Origin: Flammula alnicola
Taxonomy: Eukaryota > Basidiomycota > Agaricomycetes > Agaricales > Strophariaceae
Direction: 5' to 3'
Assembly: GCA_015499995.1 (NCBI GenBank)
Contig: JADNRV010000134.1
Span: 1-64,000, forward strand
Length of the DNA: 64,000 nt
The translations under genes were made by a program, and so were the position numbers. The notes beneath the pieces were generated by a model, which was not told where the DNA came from, did no database searches, and saw only the letters and a list, made by a program, of their open reading frames with translations. Positions 30,929 to 43,200 of the stretch are shown one piece after another. How positions within the stretch are numbered: position 1 is the stretch's first letter; each line of letters starts with the position of its first letter.

Positions 30929-32165
30929 ATGGCACAAATCCCCAGACGTAATGTACATGTGTTCAGCTCCTCGAATGGGGCAGAAGTGGCTGGTGAGTTC
31001 GGCAGAAGTATCCTACTTACCTTCGTAACGACTATACCATGGCAGGCTTTTTCCAGCACGGAGGCGTTGCAATCTCTTACGTTCATCGGTTGGATCAACG
31101 AAGTCTGTTACATTCCCGTCGAATGGGCTCTGTACCCAAGCCAATTTAACAACAATCGCGCCGTTGGTGGCGCAGCACTTGATTCCGCCAGTGGGAATGA
31201 ACTTCAACCAGGCCGGTACGTCATACGCACTCCGTCCCCTGGTGAGGTTCTCTATCATTCTTTTTCAGTCTCGCTGGCTGATAAGGATGTTACAGAATCG
31301 GCACAGATTGTTGTATACCTCACCACAGATGTCCCCCGCACGCGAGCGTACTCTGTCAACTATACATATACTCCGCACGTTCGTTTTCCGGCAACGGTTT
31401 ACTCACATCTGAAATCGCTGATAAATCGGTTAGGAAACAAATTTCGTGACGCGAGTCGGAGCCCGCGACTCTCGCTGCTGCATTACGGGTGACTTGGTTG
31501 CGGGTGAAGATTATACAGGATTTGAAGCTGCCCATATTTTCCCACTTAGCGAGACGGACATTGTGAGTTTTTTTAGTTGCATTAAGGCCGATTTCAACTT
31601 ACCTGCCTTGAGTGGAATGAATTGAATGACAAACGCTTCATCGAGGATGATCAAATTCAACCTGGAATGGAGCTGAATTCCATCCAACAAGGCTTCTTAT
31701 GCTCCTCGACGGAACATCGTATGTTCGACGACTACTCCATCGGCGTGAACCCTGACGTGAGAGCTTATCTTGTAATTTAGGGTATCCACCATGACGATTC
31801 TTCTGCAGGACAACTACCGAATTTGTGACTTTGTGGGTCGCCACCCCAATCGTTCGCCGCATTGGAAAATATTCTATCGAAACCCCAATGAGCAGCAACA
31901 TTATCTCCCTTCTGCAGATCTCTTGCGAGACCATTTTCGACAGTGCGTCCTTCGACATGTCAAGGGTGCCGGAGAAAGCAATGAACCCCACAGGCGTTTT
32001 GACCCCGATATCGATCTTCAGGCAGGAAGCTTCAATCTTACGGCCGGTAGTTGGTGGTCAGGCTTGGAAGGCAAGAGACAATTAGAAGCTGAACTCGCAG
32101 GGCGGCTTTGGGGAGCGGTCGCCACTCAAAACCAGATATCCGAAGTTGAACAACTATATCAGTGA
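30929..32165 (+). CDS. HNH-nuclease-domain protein of the basidiomycete type
   Basis: Exons 30,929-31,378, 31,434-31,562, 31,613-31,756 and 31,809-32,165 join in frame to about 359 residues. Introns are 50-55 nt (donors GTTCGT, GTGAGT, GTGAGA). The middle part reads TRVGARDSRCCITGDL, then GFEAAHIFPLSETDIWNELN, then LNSIQQGFLCSSTEHRMFDD. This is the CxxTG, AAHIFP and NGL-H-FD arrangement of fungal HNH_2-type proteins, with the His of AAH and of EHRMFD as expected catalytic or metal residues. The N-terminal 150 residues are not recognised; another possible intron (GTGAGT near 30,991) makes that part uncertain. Such genes are multicopy in mushroom-forming fungi and their biological role is unknown. 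Confidence 0.7.
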
Positions 32166-32229
32166 GTCGCAAATGTTGTTAGATTATTATGTCCAACACT
32201 ACCCTTGGCTGCCGATCCATCAACGCTAA

Positions 32230-33050
32230 AGTTAGCAGAGATGTATGACGAAAAAAAGAAATCCCTCACAAGTCCCATCCAGAGCGATCGCACGGTGTAC
32301 TATCCTGCTCGCGGCCTTGCGTGCGATCTCGAGCTCCTCGTCCATTTTGAATAAGAGCAGGGCGTGAAAGTTGTTGCCACTGCCATCTCCAACGTGCCCT
32401 ACTATCATAGACACCAGGCCGACTTGGTCGAGGTCCTTTTTCGTATGTTATTAGTTCAGGCAGTTTCGACACCCGCACGCTGGAGGCATTTTTAGAATAT
32501 ATTTCGGTCGAAAATCGGGACTTATCGCATACCAGACGTCGTCGTCATCCCACGGGGGCCTCAACCAAAGAAAGCCCTGAATAATACAGGTTCTTCCTGT
32601 CTTGCCAGATATCTTCTGCTTCTTTCTCGTTCTTGGCAAGTGAGAACCCAGTCCCGTGCTTTGCGACGATTCGCTGGACGACGGAGGCCGTTTCTTTCAA
32701 CGATGCTTGTGATGGTCCCTAGAATTTAAAGAATAGGCTATCCTTTTCAAGCCATTTGCGGGAGGATATCCCGTAATTGTTGGTAGCTTTCATCGATAGC
32801 GCGTCCAAGAGTTCAACACATTCTAATGAATTTAAGAGGATTGAAATAAAGAAGAGAAGACAGCAGAAAGAACGTACGAATGTCAACCCCTTGATTAATG
32901 ACGTCTAACGATGCAGCAGTAGCCGAACGCATGTCAGGAAAATGCACGACTGCGACCGTCGTAGGCAGAACGGGTGCCAGCCGGATGGTAACTGTAAGCA
33001 AAGGTTTCCAAAGCATCGAACTCGAGCGACACTTCTGAGGGTAGTACAAT
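32230..33050 (-). pseudogene. D-lactate dehydrogenase (FAD-linked) fragment, frame-broken
   Basis: Reading right to left, pieces of the C-terminal FAD-oxidase domain appear in different frames: TVTIRLAPVLPTTVAVVHFP with DMRSATAASLDVI (about 33,000-32,880); after an intron, CVELLDALSMKAT and SSRKWLEKDSLFFKF; then KHGTGFSLAKNEKEAEDIW with QDRKNLYYSGLSLVE (about 32,640-32,570); then VSKLPEL; then MIVGHVGDGSGNNFHALLLF and ARKAASRIVHRAIALDGTC. The VGHVGDGNFH metal-binding motif is spoilt by a small insertion. At least three frame changes and stops are needed, and neither the N-terminal FAD-binding half nor the very C-terminus is present. It is a dead, truncated copy of a mitochondrial D-lactate dehydrogenase (cytochrome) gene. 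Confidence 0.7.
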
Positions 33051-33067
33051 GAGGGGAATGTACCTAC

Positions 33068-33112
33068 CTTAATTAGTCTGTTACTTGACCGTCAACTGAC
33101 AGACTAATTAAG
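33068..33112. other. Perfect 14-bp inverted repeat with 17-bp loop
   Basis: CTTAATTAGTCTGT and its complement ACAGACTAATTAAG enclose a short spacer. It may form a cruciform, act as a bidirectional terminator-like hairpin, or be the relic of a small TIR element. Confidence 0.75.
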
Positions 33113-33187
33113 TTAGAGTTATCGCAGCCAGAGAACTGTTCAGATGCATGTGTATTTAGTACTGAAGGCCAAATTACAAACTGAACT

Positions 33188-33679
33188 TCACGCGTTTCCT
33201 AGCTGCTCTACCATGTTCTTTTTGCTACTCGATCCAGTGACAAGCGCCGTGAAATGTATCATAATTTCATGTTTCTCCTTCTCGCGCTGGCATCTGTCAT
33301 TTAACGCATGACGGCGTTCCTCCGCTTCCACCTCGATACAGCGTATTTCAGCTGCAGTCTTCTTTTCTTGGACTTCGAGCTCAAGTTTCTGCCGTTTGAG
33401 TTGGATTTCGGCCATTTGTAGCTCATATTTCTGGATTGCGGTAAGCCCTTGTGCTGTATCATCATCTACAGCTATTGGTCGCAGAATGGCCCGCGGCGAG
33501 TAGGCGCTGAAATGGGCACCAAGTAGGCGCTTGGAACGGGCGCCAAGTAGGCGCTGGAACGGGCGCCAAGTAGGCGCTGGAACGGGCGCCAAGTAGGCGC
33601 TGAAACAGGCGACGAGTAGGCGCTGAAACGGGCGACGAGTAGGCGGCGGAACAGGCCGAGAGTAGGCGGTGCAATGCAC
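33188..33679 (-). CDS. Coiled-coil ORF with tandem-repeat N-terminus
   Basis: The C-terminal ~95 residues (from AVDDDTAQGLTAIQKYELQM, through a Lys/Glu-rich segment containing EAEERRHALNDRCQREKEKH, to MVEQLGNA-stop) form a convincing charged coiled coil. The N-terminal half is encoded by tandem repeats of AAGTAGGCGCTGGAACGGGC (33,490-33,665) and looks recent or spurious. Similar coiled-coil tails occur in DNA-binding accessory proteins of transposons, and a MULE copy lies 0.6 kb to the right, but a link is only inference. A true start may be missing. Confidence 0.4.
   Translation of the reverse strand: MHCTAYSRPVPPPTRRPFQRLLVACFSAYLAPVPAPTWRPFQRLLGARSKRLLGAHFSAYSPRAILRPIAVDDDTAQGLTAIQKYELQMAEIQLKRQKLELEVQEKKTAAEIRCIEVEAEERRHALNDRCQREKEKHEIMIHFTALVTGSSSKKNMVEQLGNA
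33490..33665. repeat. ~20-24-bp minisatellite GTAGGCGCTGRAACGGGC
   Basis: About eight direct units, the central ones nearly identical (AAGTAGGCGCTGGAACGGGC followed by GCC). They overlap the 5' half of the coiled-coil ORF. Confidence 0.85.
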
Positions 33680-33884
33680 CTTTATCCAAACTGAAATAGC
33701 AATAACACTTTATGAATCCTCTTTGATTACGGTAACATGTTTGTGAAGGAGTTGGACTTTAAAATATTACAGACAAGCAAATTTTCGGGTACACTGATGG
33801 TGGCTACCGTCTATGTACACTGAGCATAATCTGTCTCTATGTGACATGAGTGTGTCCCGTGGGGTGCACTGAGCCCCATGCCAC

Positions 33885-34065
33885 CATATCTATGCTGTCC
33901 CTACACTGTCCCTCCGCAATCCCTACACTGTCCCTATGCCATCCCTGCGCCATTCCTGCGCCATCCCTGCGCCAACTCTCTGCATCCTTACACCATCTCT
34001 CTGCATCCCTACTCCGTCCCTAGGGATCCCTACTAAAAATCCCTAGGGATCCCTAGCAATATAGA
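33885..34065. repeat. CCCT-rich short tandem repeat
   Basis: Words of 11-14 bp such as TCCCTACACTG, CCATCCCTGCG and CTGCATCCCTAC are repeated, ending in palindromic CCCTAGGGATCCCTA. Except for the coiled-coil ORF to its left, no gene was seen between 33,680 and 34,250. Confidence 0.6.
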
Positions 34066-34249
34066 CTATATAGTCCCATAACCCGAACAATGCTCTGAAC
34101 AATTCCATTCAGGTGTATGACGAGGCGCGGGCCTTGAGCGACCTGCTCGGGTGCCTTGCTCTGCAAGGCTCCATTTAATCGAACAGTAACGTGCGGGATA
34201 GCTTTAGTTGCAATGTATTGAGGCTAAAATTGACATTTTAATAACAGAA

Positions 34250-36315
34250 TTACAGAAAATAGTTCGTAAAACTCACCCCTGCATTAGGTTCCTTTGCTTG
34301 AGCGATAGGCACAAACTTTTCGTCAATCCAATTGAATTTCTTTTTTGCCTCCTTGACATCGTAATATTTTGGCCGTCGCCGAAGGATTGAAAGTCGGGTC
34401 TTTATCGCTCGAAGGCAGTGCCAAAAACATAGCTGGTGCTTTGCATTCGGAAACTTCTTCAGGAATGCGTTAATCTCGGAGAGGTCCTTGTCGGTAAGTG
34501 TGAAGAGTACAGTATACTGACGGTCCTTGGGACACTGACGTTCCTTGGGACAAACACAAATTCTGACCGCAGTTCTCATCTAATTAACTTCAGTTTCTGG
34601 TAAAAAGTATAGTGATAATAAGAATACATGTTCAGACAAAACCCGAGGCCCATTGGGCAATTTTGTGAGGCTGGAGATTGACATTACACCGGAAAATTGT
34701 CTGTTTTCGTCAATCACACTTTTCTTTCACAAGATCCTGCTGGATCAAGGCCTCTTTTAGACGAGGTTCTTAGATATTCCGATAACTGTCCTTTTCATCT
34801 TCAGATTGCACTTTGAACGGAGAAAATCCGTGCAAAATTGACCTCAAAAAGCTTGTGGTCGTGAGGACATCATGGAAGCGTGACACAGGCTGTTGATTGA
34901 TGGATCGAACACATGAGGATACACTGTTGATTTGTGTCACATTTTCCTCTCAGCAACACTGGTCCGCCTCTGTCACGCGTGTCCCAAGGAACGTCAATCG
35001 TGACATTCTGGTGCTCTCGGATTATACCCTTTTTTCACAACATTCATACTGACTTCTTACATTAGTGTTATGATGAATATGTACTTTAGAACCAACTAGT
35101 TAATCCTATGTAGGCTGTGTGACCTAAATGCTTGATTTACGAAATAAAAGGTTCAAATACAAAAAGGTGTCCCAAGGACCGTCAGTATACTGTAGTCGTA
35201 ATTTCCACTTCTTGTTGAAGTACTCCAAAAGATCAGCAATAAACCGCTCCTTTCCTCCGGACTCGCCTCCAGATGATCGAATGAGCAGATATCCTAGTGG
35301 GCATCCCGATCCATAAACTTCGCCAAGTAATGCATAGACCTCGAAGCGAGATCCATTTGTGTTCCCTAAAGCAAATTTATAAGGTAAATTCAGTTTCAAT
35401 CCAGTTTCCTATCAATTAAGAACTTACATGTAGAATCAAGCGCCTGCTCTCGTATACGGCCGCCCCATTGATGCAAAATTTCGGGAAGAGCAAAAGCAAT
35501 TGCAGTAAATCCTTCTTCATTGTGAAGCGGGATCGGTTCGACATTGTAAAGTGAGTTTCCATTCTTCGAGGCTTCATCGATTAATATTTTTGCAGATTTA
35601 ACTTCGTCTGGATCGCGCTTCCATTGCTTGGATGTGTGGTCGGACCACAGTTGGTAAATAGCTTTCTGACTATATGCAGGCTTCGGATCTATCTTGAGAA
35701 CTTCTTGCCAAAGCTTTTAAAAAACAAATTTACTGATTCTGACAAGTTAGAAATAAACTGAATGACGTACCTGAGTGGAAGTAAGCTGACGATTTTTTTC
35801 CACAAATTCACGGATGTTTGGTGGGACATTGATGCACCAGTACGGAATATGCTCTTCTGCGTGGTTCAGCTTAATCTCCACTGATGGCGACCCCTCATAG
35901 ACCGTGATCTTTAACCAGCCTTTACACGGAAATGTGCCCATAGAACCTTTATCACGCGGCTTTGCTCCCTCGCGAACCCCCTTTTTTGACTTGTTCTGAT
36001 GCTTCTCAGCTTGTGCACAATGGTAATAAAAGCGCGCTGAAGGCGCCTGATGCTTATATGTTCTGTGGTAGCTAATGAAATACCATGGATAATTTTTAGG
36101 ATCACGTCTAACTTCAAGGTAAAAATTTACTCACTGGAACCGGTATTTCAGGCACTCCCAAATTGCCTTTGCAACCCTGTCCGCCGTCTCTCGCATGTCC
36201 GGAGATTGGATGCTTGAGATATCTACATGCGCGACGACGGACCGAACCTTTTCACACGCGGACAAGGAGGCCAAGAACGCGTCAAGATTGACGCCCAGTG
36301 AGAAAGGTGGAAAGC
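34250..36315 (-). pseudogene. MULE-type transposase, 5'- and 3'-truncated, split by a small transposon
   Basis: Read right to left, exon pieces include FLASLSACEKVRSVVAHVDI (about 36,280), AIWECLKYRF, then YYHCAQAEKHQNKSKKG and GTFPCKGWLKITVYEGSPSV (about 35,990-35,880). These are followed by EHIPYWCINVPPNIREFVEK, ALGNTNGSRFEVYALLGEVY (about 35,370) and YLLIRSSGGESGGKERFIAD. After the 683-bp insertion comes TLTDKDLSEINAFLKKFPNA with KHQLCFWHCLRAIKTRLSIL (about 34,490-34,380). The NTNGSRFEVY...ALLGEVYGSG, TDKD and CFWHxxRA motifs are those of the MULE transposase core in basidiomycetes, with TDKD carrying a catalytic aspartate. The zinc-finger C-terminus and the start are absent, so the copy is inactive even apart from the insertion. 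Confidence 0.75.
34510..35192. mobile_element. Tc1/mariner-like non-autonomous element (683 bp, TA target duplication)
   Basis: The ends are inverted repeats: CAGTATACTGACGGTCCTTG at 34,510 and its complement ending at 35,192 (about 25-27 bp with one end continuing GGACAC/GTGTCC). A TA dinucleotide flanks each side (34,508-34,509 and 35,193-35,194). A second, inner pair (GACGTTCCTTGGGACA and GTGTCCCAAGGAACGTC) repeats the end sequence. There is no ORF. It interrupts the MULE transposase coding sequence between LRLQY and TLTDKD. Confidence 0.88.
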
Positions 36316-37205
36316 CAGGTCAAACCAAATAAAACGAAATATAATTAATTTTATTTTGACTGATGATTCGGACTAATCTCGATTTGGGACGATTACACAT
36401 CAAGCGATATCAAGCATTATCGAGCAAAATTCTAACTACACATACATTGTAATCTAACCACATCAAACCAAAGCCAGAGACCGTGATAGAACCAGATCGA
36501 GCCAGATACAACCTCGGCGTCCTGCATCATCTAGCAGAATCGAGCGAAAGGAGTGAGAAGTTTGCGCCGCACTGCAAAGGCCATAGAACGGATGCGAAGT
36601 CCGATTATCGAGTGAGATCGAGTGCAGTATGGTGGTCTTCGATACTGGAATGTGAATGAGCTGGGGTTGTGAGCAAATTCGGTGTAAGTCAGCAATTTAG
36701 GCGGAAAAACAACATAAAACTCACTCAACAGAGTCTCCGGAGCAGATTCCGGAGGAGGAACATTGAATATATGTGTCAGCTGTGCAAATCAGTGCAAGGA
36801 GGCTAGATTAAGAGAGCGCGAGGGCCGCAAAGGCAAAGCAAGGGTAGCCAGAGTGAATAACAACCGAAAACAGAGTTCAAAGAAAAGAGGTAGAGCACGG
36901 AGCCCATAACGGCGGAAGGCATTAAATCGAGCGCAGCAGATTGCAAAAATAGGAAGCGAGGCGATACGAGTCATGAGCGAGCAGAATTCGGACGACGAGC
37001 GAATAGGAGACGTCATGAGCTGGCAGAGGCGGCAGCGGGGAATGTTCAAATGGTTCAGCGAGGGTTGTATCAAAGCGGAAAATCAGAGTCAATGTGCAAG
37101 ATTTGAGATAGAGCAGATGGGGCTGAGGCCTTTGAAGATTCGCAGCGCTGAGAGGAGTGTTGAACGTAACGAAAGAAGGTGGAACAAGTTGAGGAACTCA
37201 CCGAT
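36316..37205. other. No gene seen
   Basis: Repeated CGAGCCAGAT/ATCGAGC-like words between 36,360 and 36,620 hint at decayed repeat DNA; ORFs on both strands are short and unrecognised. Confidence 0.5.
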
Positions 37206-40200
37206 TTAGCCATCGTCGGCATGATCTTCGACGGTACGGCTCTTTTTCGACTTACTTAGCTCATTCCAGTGCTTTATCTCGTCCTTCGGTAATGTTTTGT
37301 AGAATGCTTCGAAAGCAGCGGGGGTGAGCGGTTCATGGTTATCGAGATATGCTTTATAGCATAGATTTCTAGGGAATGTATTATTGGTACAGTCAGTAGC
37401 GACGCCAACATCTCCGGAAACTCACTTTGGTGCGTTACTCTTGGTAACTTTTTTCAGGTTACCAGTGGCTGTTTTCGAGCTGCTTGGGGCTTCCGGAGCT
37501 TTCTCGTTTGAGGTATCTACAGAGAAGAGTCAGATATGTTAGAACAAAAAGCCAAACCACACCTTCTGAGACACGACTTTGCAACGTGTCGGCATTTGTG
37601 ACGGCAGCATCTACCTTGGCTTTTTGCGCAGCCTGGGTGTCACGAAGAGCGTCTGAGTGCTTAGTAGGTGCTGACGGCGGACCGTGTATCTTGCTGCTAT
37701 GGAAAAGCAGGGAGTTAAGTACAAAAACATTGAAAATATTTACATGGGCTAGGACGTACATGGGGTTGATGATTGGCCACCGTGCTGCAGCTCTTGAAGG
37801 CCTCGCAGCAGCTTCCACAACATCTGCAGTAACCGGAGCTGGCATGGCTTTGGTCATCTTGTTTGGTGGTGGTGGCACTGCAGATATGGTGGTAGCGGGT
37901 GTGGGAACGGTTGGAGGCAGAATGCCTGTTGCGTCATCTGGGGTTGCCTCAGCTGAAGCTGTCTTGGCTGTCTCGGTTGGTGGCGATGGTGCTACAGATG
38001 TGACGGCAGCAGCAGGAGCAGTCGAAGGGGTCGAGTTGAGCCCGGAATTGATGCCAGAGGCGGCCTGCCCATCCTGAAGATGTAAGTCCATTGCTAGCAG
38101 CTGCAGATCAATTGGAGGTGAAGCGGAGCGATGGCCTGAAGAAGAGGCTGCATCTGGAGCTGTGGAAGTAATGAGTCAGATGTTGGGGTTGAATTCCAAC
38201 AACGAAAGCCCAAAGAAATAAGATCAATAAAAACTCACTTTTGAATATATGGATACACTTGGCATTGGGGCCACCGCTGTCGCTCACATCTCTCCTCCGC
38301 TTGCGATCCTCAACCTCAGGCATTTTGTCCAATGTCGGCCCATCTTCGACTTTAGGAATCGGCTCGGTCTTTACAATCGCATTGGCATCGCGAGCAAGCC
38401 GCTTCTTGATAGTGGCGTGGTAAGTCGAGAGGCAGCGTCCGGCGATGTAACTTGCCTTCCAGTCATCGAAGCAGAGGAGGAGGAATGAGAATTTTCGGTA
38501 CAACTCATTGAAAATGTACTGGCGTTCAACAAGCAGAAAGTTCTGTAGCTAATTACCATATATAGTGTATTACCTTGTGTGACATAAGTACCATCAGTGA
38601 TGGCCTAGCCTCACGAGCTCGTGCTGCCAAAAATACCCATCCAGGATGGACGAGCTCGTGAGAGGCCAAGCGAGCTCGTGTAGGTCCAGCCAGCAAGGCC
38701 AAGCTTGCCTGTCATGCTGGAATAGCTTGCTAGGTGGATTCCTTATGTACTGTAGGCAGTCATCATAACATTTATACTATTAATACATCTCATTATTCAA
38801 AGCTCTTCACAAGCCCGTCACCTTTTTTCTTCTCCAAACCTGGAATGATGACTTCAATTTGAGTAAGGTCTGGAAGATTTCTGATCCAGGATGTCAATTT
38901 ATCAGGTCTTCACCTGCAATCCATGCTGCATCTCAGTCTCAAGATGCAAACACCTCCAGACCTGTCTGTCAAATTAGGCAGACCGGATAGGTCTGCCTAA
39001 ATTATTCCAGAGCTCTGGAGTTGCTTGCAATTTTATCTAAATGAACACCAAGCACTGGAGATGCTCATTGCTTACAAGTCCACCTGAATTAACATAGAGC
39101 TCTGCAGTGCCTAAATTAACATGGAGTCCAGAGATGCTTGTGAGTCCACGTAAAATAACAGAAGAGATCCGGATGTGCTTACAGGTCCACCTAAATTTAA
39201 GCACAGCTCTGGAGACAATTACAGATCTGCATATACTTACACAGAGCTCTGGAGAGGCTTATAGGTCTGCCTAAATTTACATGGAGCTCCGGAGAGGCTT
39301 AGAGCTCCACCTAAATTAACACTGAGGCCGGAATGTCTTGTGAGTCTGCCGGAATGTACAGGGAGCTCCGGAGATGCTAATGGGTCTGCCTAAATTTATC
39401 CAGAGCTCTGGACAGGCTTAGAGGTTCACATAAATTTACATGGAGTGCCGGAGATGTCTACAGGTCCGCCTAAATTAACACAGATTCTGGATTTGCTTGT
39501 GAGTCTGCTGGAATGTATATGGAGCTCTGGAGATGCATACAGGTCTACTGGAATGTACGTGGAGCTCCGGAGATGCATACAGGTCCAGGTAAATTTATGC
39601 AGAGTGCCAGAGAGGCTTAGAGGTCCGCCTGAATTAAACCAGAGTCCGGATGTGCTTGTGAGTCCGCAGGAATGCATGTGGAGCTCCGGAGATGCATACA
39701 GGGCAACCTAAATTTATGCGGAGCTCTGGAGAGGCGTAGAGCTCCACCTAAATTAACACAGAGGCCGGATTGTCTTGTGAGTCTGCCGGAATGGACGTAG
39801 AGCTCTGGAGATGCATGCAGGTCCGCTGGAATGGGCGCAGAGCTCCAGACAGGCTTGCATGTCGACATAAATTAATATGGAGTCCGGAATTGCTTGTGAG
39901 TCCGCTGGAATGCACGTGGAGCTCTGGAGATGCATACAGGTCCGCTGGAATGGGCGCAGAGCTCCAGACAGGCTTGCATGTCGACATGAATTAATATGGA
40001 GTCCGGAATTGCTTGTGAGTCCGCCAGAATGCACACGGAGCTCTGGAGATGCATGGAGGTCTGCCGGAATGAACGCAGAGCTCCAGAGAGGCTTGCAGGT
40101 CCGCCGGAATGTACGCGGAGCTCCGGAGAGGCTTACATGTCCACCTAAATTAAGATGAAGTCCGGAATTGCTTGTGAGTCTGCCGGAATGCACGTGGAGC

Positions 40201-43200
40201 TCTGGATTTGCATGCAGGTCCGCTGGAATGCACGCAGAGCTCCACAGAGGCTTACATGTCTGCCTAAATTAATACGGAGTCTGGATTTGCTTGTAAGTCC
40301 GCTGGAATGTACGTAGAAAGTCCGGAGATGCATGCAGGTCCGCCGGAATGCACACAGAGCTCTGGAGATGCATACATGTCCACCTAAATTAACACGGAGG
40401 CCAGATTGGCTTGTGAGTCCGCCGGAATGTATGCAGAGCTCCAGAGAAGCTTGCATATCCACATAAATTAATACAGAGTCCGAATTTGCTTGTGAGTCTG
40501 CCGGAATGCATGTGGAGCTCCGGATTTGCATGCAGGTCCGCCGGAATGCATGCAGAGCTCTGGAGAGGCTTATGTGTCCACCTAAATTAATAAAGTGTCC
40601 GGATTTGCTTGTGAGTCCGCTGAGAGACCCGCTACGTGCTCAGCGACCTAAACAACACACACAACTGCGGAGCGAGATCCTAACTAGGTCGAGCGACGCT
40701 CTACTAGCTTCAGAAATATGTAGTGTGCTGTACTCCACAGTGTTTGTTTTATTTAGCTAGCTGACTTGTAGACAGCGCCTCGCGGTTCGTTTAAAGTGGG
40801 TATGAGGGATTATTCAAATACACGTTTTATCTTCGTTTCAAGCTTCGTTTTATCACAAGGATGAACGGTTTTATTGATTTTAAGGTTTTATGTTTTTAGA
40901 AAAGCTCTCTAAGACGCTACTAGCTCGACTTTCGAAGCACTAGCTGCTCTGGAGGCTCGGAACTCGTCTGAAACTAAGGCCGCACTGTGCGCTACCTTCT
41001 GAACGATCTGCTAGCCCACTTGGACTCTGTTTCTGACTTTCTCTAGGCACTCTTCCGGCCTCTAAGCACTCTTCTGGCTTCTAAATTCTTGGACCTTGTC
41101 CTCAAGAACTTCTCTTTAACACTAAGCCTTCTTCTGGCTTTCAAACGAACTCTATTGAAGTCAAAACTGATCCTTTATTCGTCCTCTTTCTTACTAGACA
41201 CTGCGTCTTAGCTCGAAATAAAACTGGGAAGAGATTGCTTAAGGTAACTAACTACATAGGTACATCTTTTATACTACAGCTATGTGTGGTTCTAGTATGC
41301 GAATAAAATAGTGTAAAACATTCTTATCTCGTGTAAATAATGCCTGCAGGCAATGGGTATAGGGTTGGGTATTCCAGGTGACCAGATAGAGGTCAAGGGA
41401 TTTGGAAATTCATCCCATTTTAGCGCGCTAGGATGCTCCTGACTTCCGCGTACCATGCGCATCATGCGTGCGTCTCGGCTAGCGGTGCCGCTTTATTCCG
41501 GACCTGCGGCCATCATTGATGCCGGTTCCTTCTTTCCTTTCTCGTCCTATTACCACTTTTGGTAGCCCCCCCGGGTAGAGGGTAGAGCGTGCGTCTAACT
41601 AACGCGTCCGCGTCCCGTTCGTCTCGTAGTAAGTCACAAGATACGCGCGCTAGTAGTCGTGCGTTTTGACCGCATGCTAACTAGCTGCGTCTTGTACTCC
41701 TAGCTGTAGTATTTTATAGCTAGCTTTTCAGCAATACTCTGATTGTACTGAATTCGCTGCGCACTAATTCCAAAGTATCCAGAAGTCTTTTAAATTATTC
41801 CCCATAGTGCGTTTATGCCTCGCTAGTCGTTTATGACTTATGCGTTCTGTGTTTTACTGCCTGATAACTTTTAACTGTCTCCCGGCTTATCATACGGACT
41901 CAGCTAGCTCTGAACCGCGTCTGATTACCATTGTCACAGGTTATATGACAACTAGTAGTCGCATAGCTAGGCCTTAGACTACTAACTTGGGTAGGTTATA
42001 GTCTCTCTGTCTCGGTTATATTCTATAGGTAAAAGATGATATATTCGCGAAATTCACGCGTGGCCTATTTGCGGCCCTATCACCGCCAGAATGCGTGCGG
42101 AGCTCCTGAGATGTATGCAGGTCCTCCAGAATGCACGCGGAGCTCTGGAGAGGCTTACATGTCTGCCTAAATTAATACGGAGTCCGGATTTGCTTGTGAA
42201 TCCGCCGGAATGCACGCGGAGCTCCGGAGATGCATACAGGTCTGCCAGGATGCACAGGGACCTCCAGCGATGCATACAGGTCCACCTAAATTTATGCGGA
42301 GCTCTGGAGATGCTTGCAACAGGATTTCTGGACCGCTGTGTTAATTTAGGCAGACCTGTAAGCATCTATGGAGCTCCACTTAAATTTCAGTGGACCTGCA
42401 AGCAAATCCAGACTCTGTTAAACATGCTTAGTACCAGGTGTGTGTGAACTACTAGATAATAAAGTAGTCACATTTAATAGACTTTGTAATGTCTACTAAC
42501 AGGATCACTATCAAATCTAACTTGCTTCACTTCTAATACTAGTAGTCTACACTTCAAACACCCAAATTAATATTTAGTTGACTTAGTTCATCCAAGGGGA
42601 GGATAACAGTTTTATAATATCAATACCTGATAGTAGACTTGCTATAAAAGAAGGTTCTTAACTATATAATGGCTTGGACAAGGTCTCAAGTGCCTAATAG
42701 TCAATAGGTCATTTTAAGTCCAATAGACTTGTGTATATTCATAACTGGTGTTCTGAAGTGCTCTATGCACAAACTGCTATCTGATCTTGTCTTAACTTGT
42801 TGTCTTAACTTGTTCTCCAATTGAGAAGATAGCTCTACGCCCTTTAACTTATCTCAAAACTATGCTTGTGGAAAGAGGCGCACAGACATCTTATCTGCTG
42901 ACACTATGATGGCCAGAGGCACGTAGACACTTTCATCTACTGGCACTACAGTCCAGGTCCCCAGATGTCCTTTGACAATAGGTGGTTTTGAACAAGTCAC
43001 TTAGACAAGTCCCTCAGTTTATAACTCTCTTTTCTTTAACTTGGTAAACCACTTAGGCATGCCATCTTATCTTAGACAGTTTATTTAGAATGTTTACTGG
43101 TTTTTTATTATATTGGGACACTTGCTTTTGAAATACCTTAGAGGCGGAACCCTTAGATGAGATCTTAAGCGCTCAAAACTCATGGGTGGTAAATTGCTTG

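Noticed and set aside
33068..33112. Ends of a MITE at the 14-bp inverted repeat
   Set aside because: The arms are separated by only 17 bp and no target duplication is visible; reported only as an inverted repeat.
37484..38077. 197-codon + strand ORF rich in Ala, Gly and Val
   Set aside because: Antisense of the Ala/Pro/Thr-rich exon of the minus-strand gene, which has consistent splice sites.
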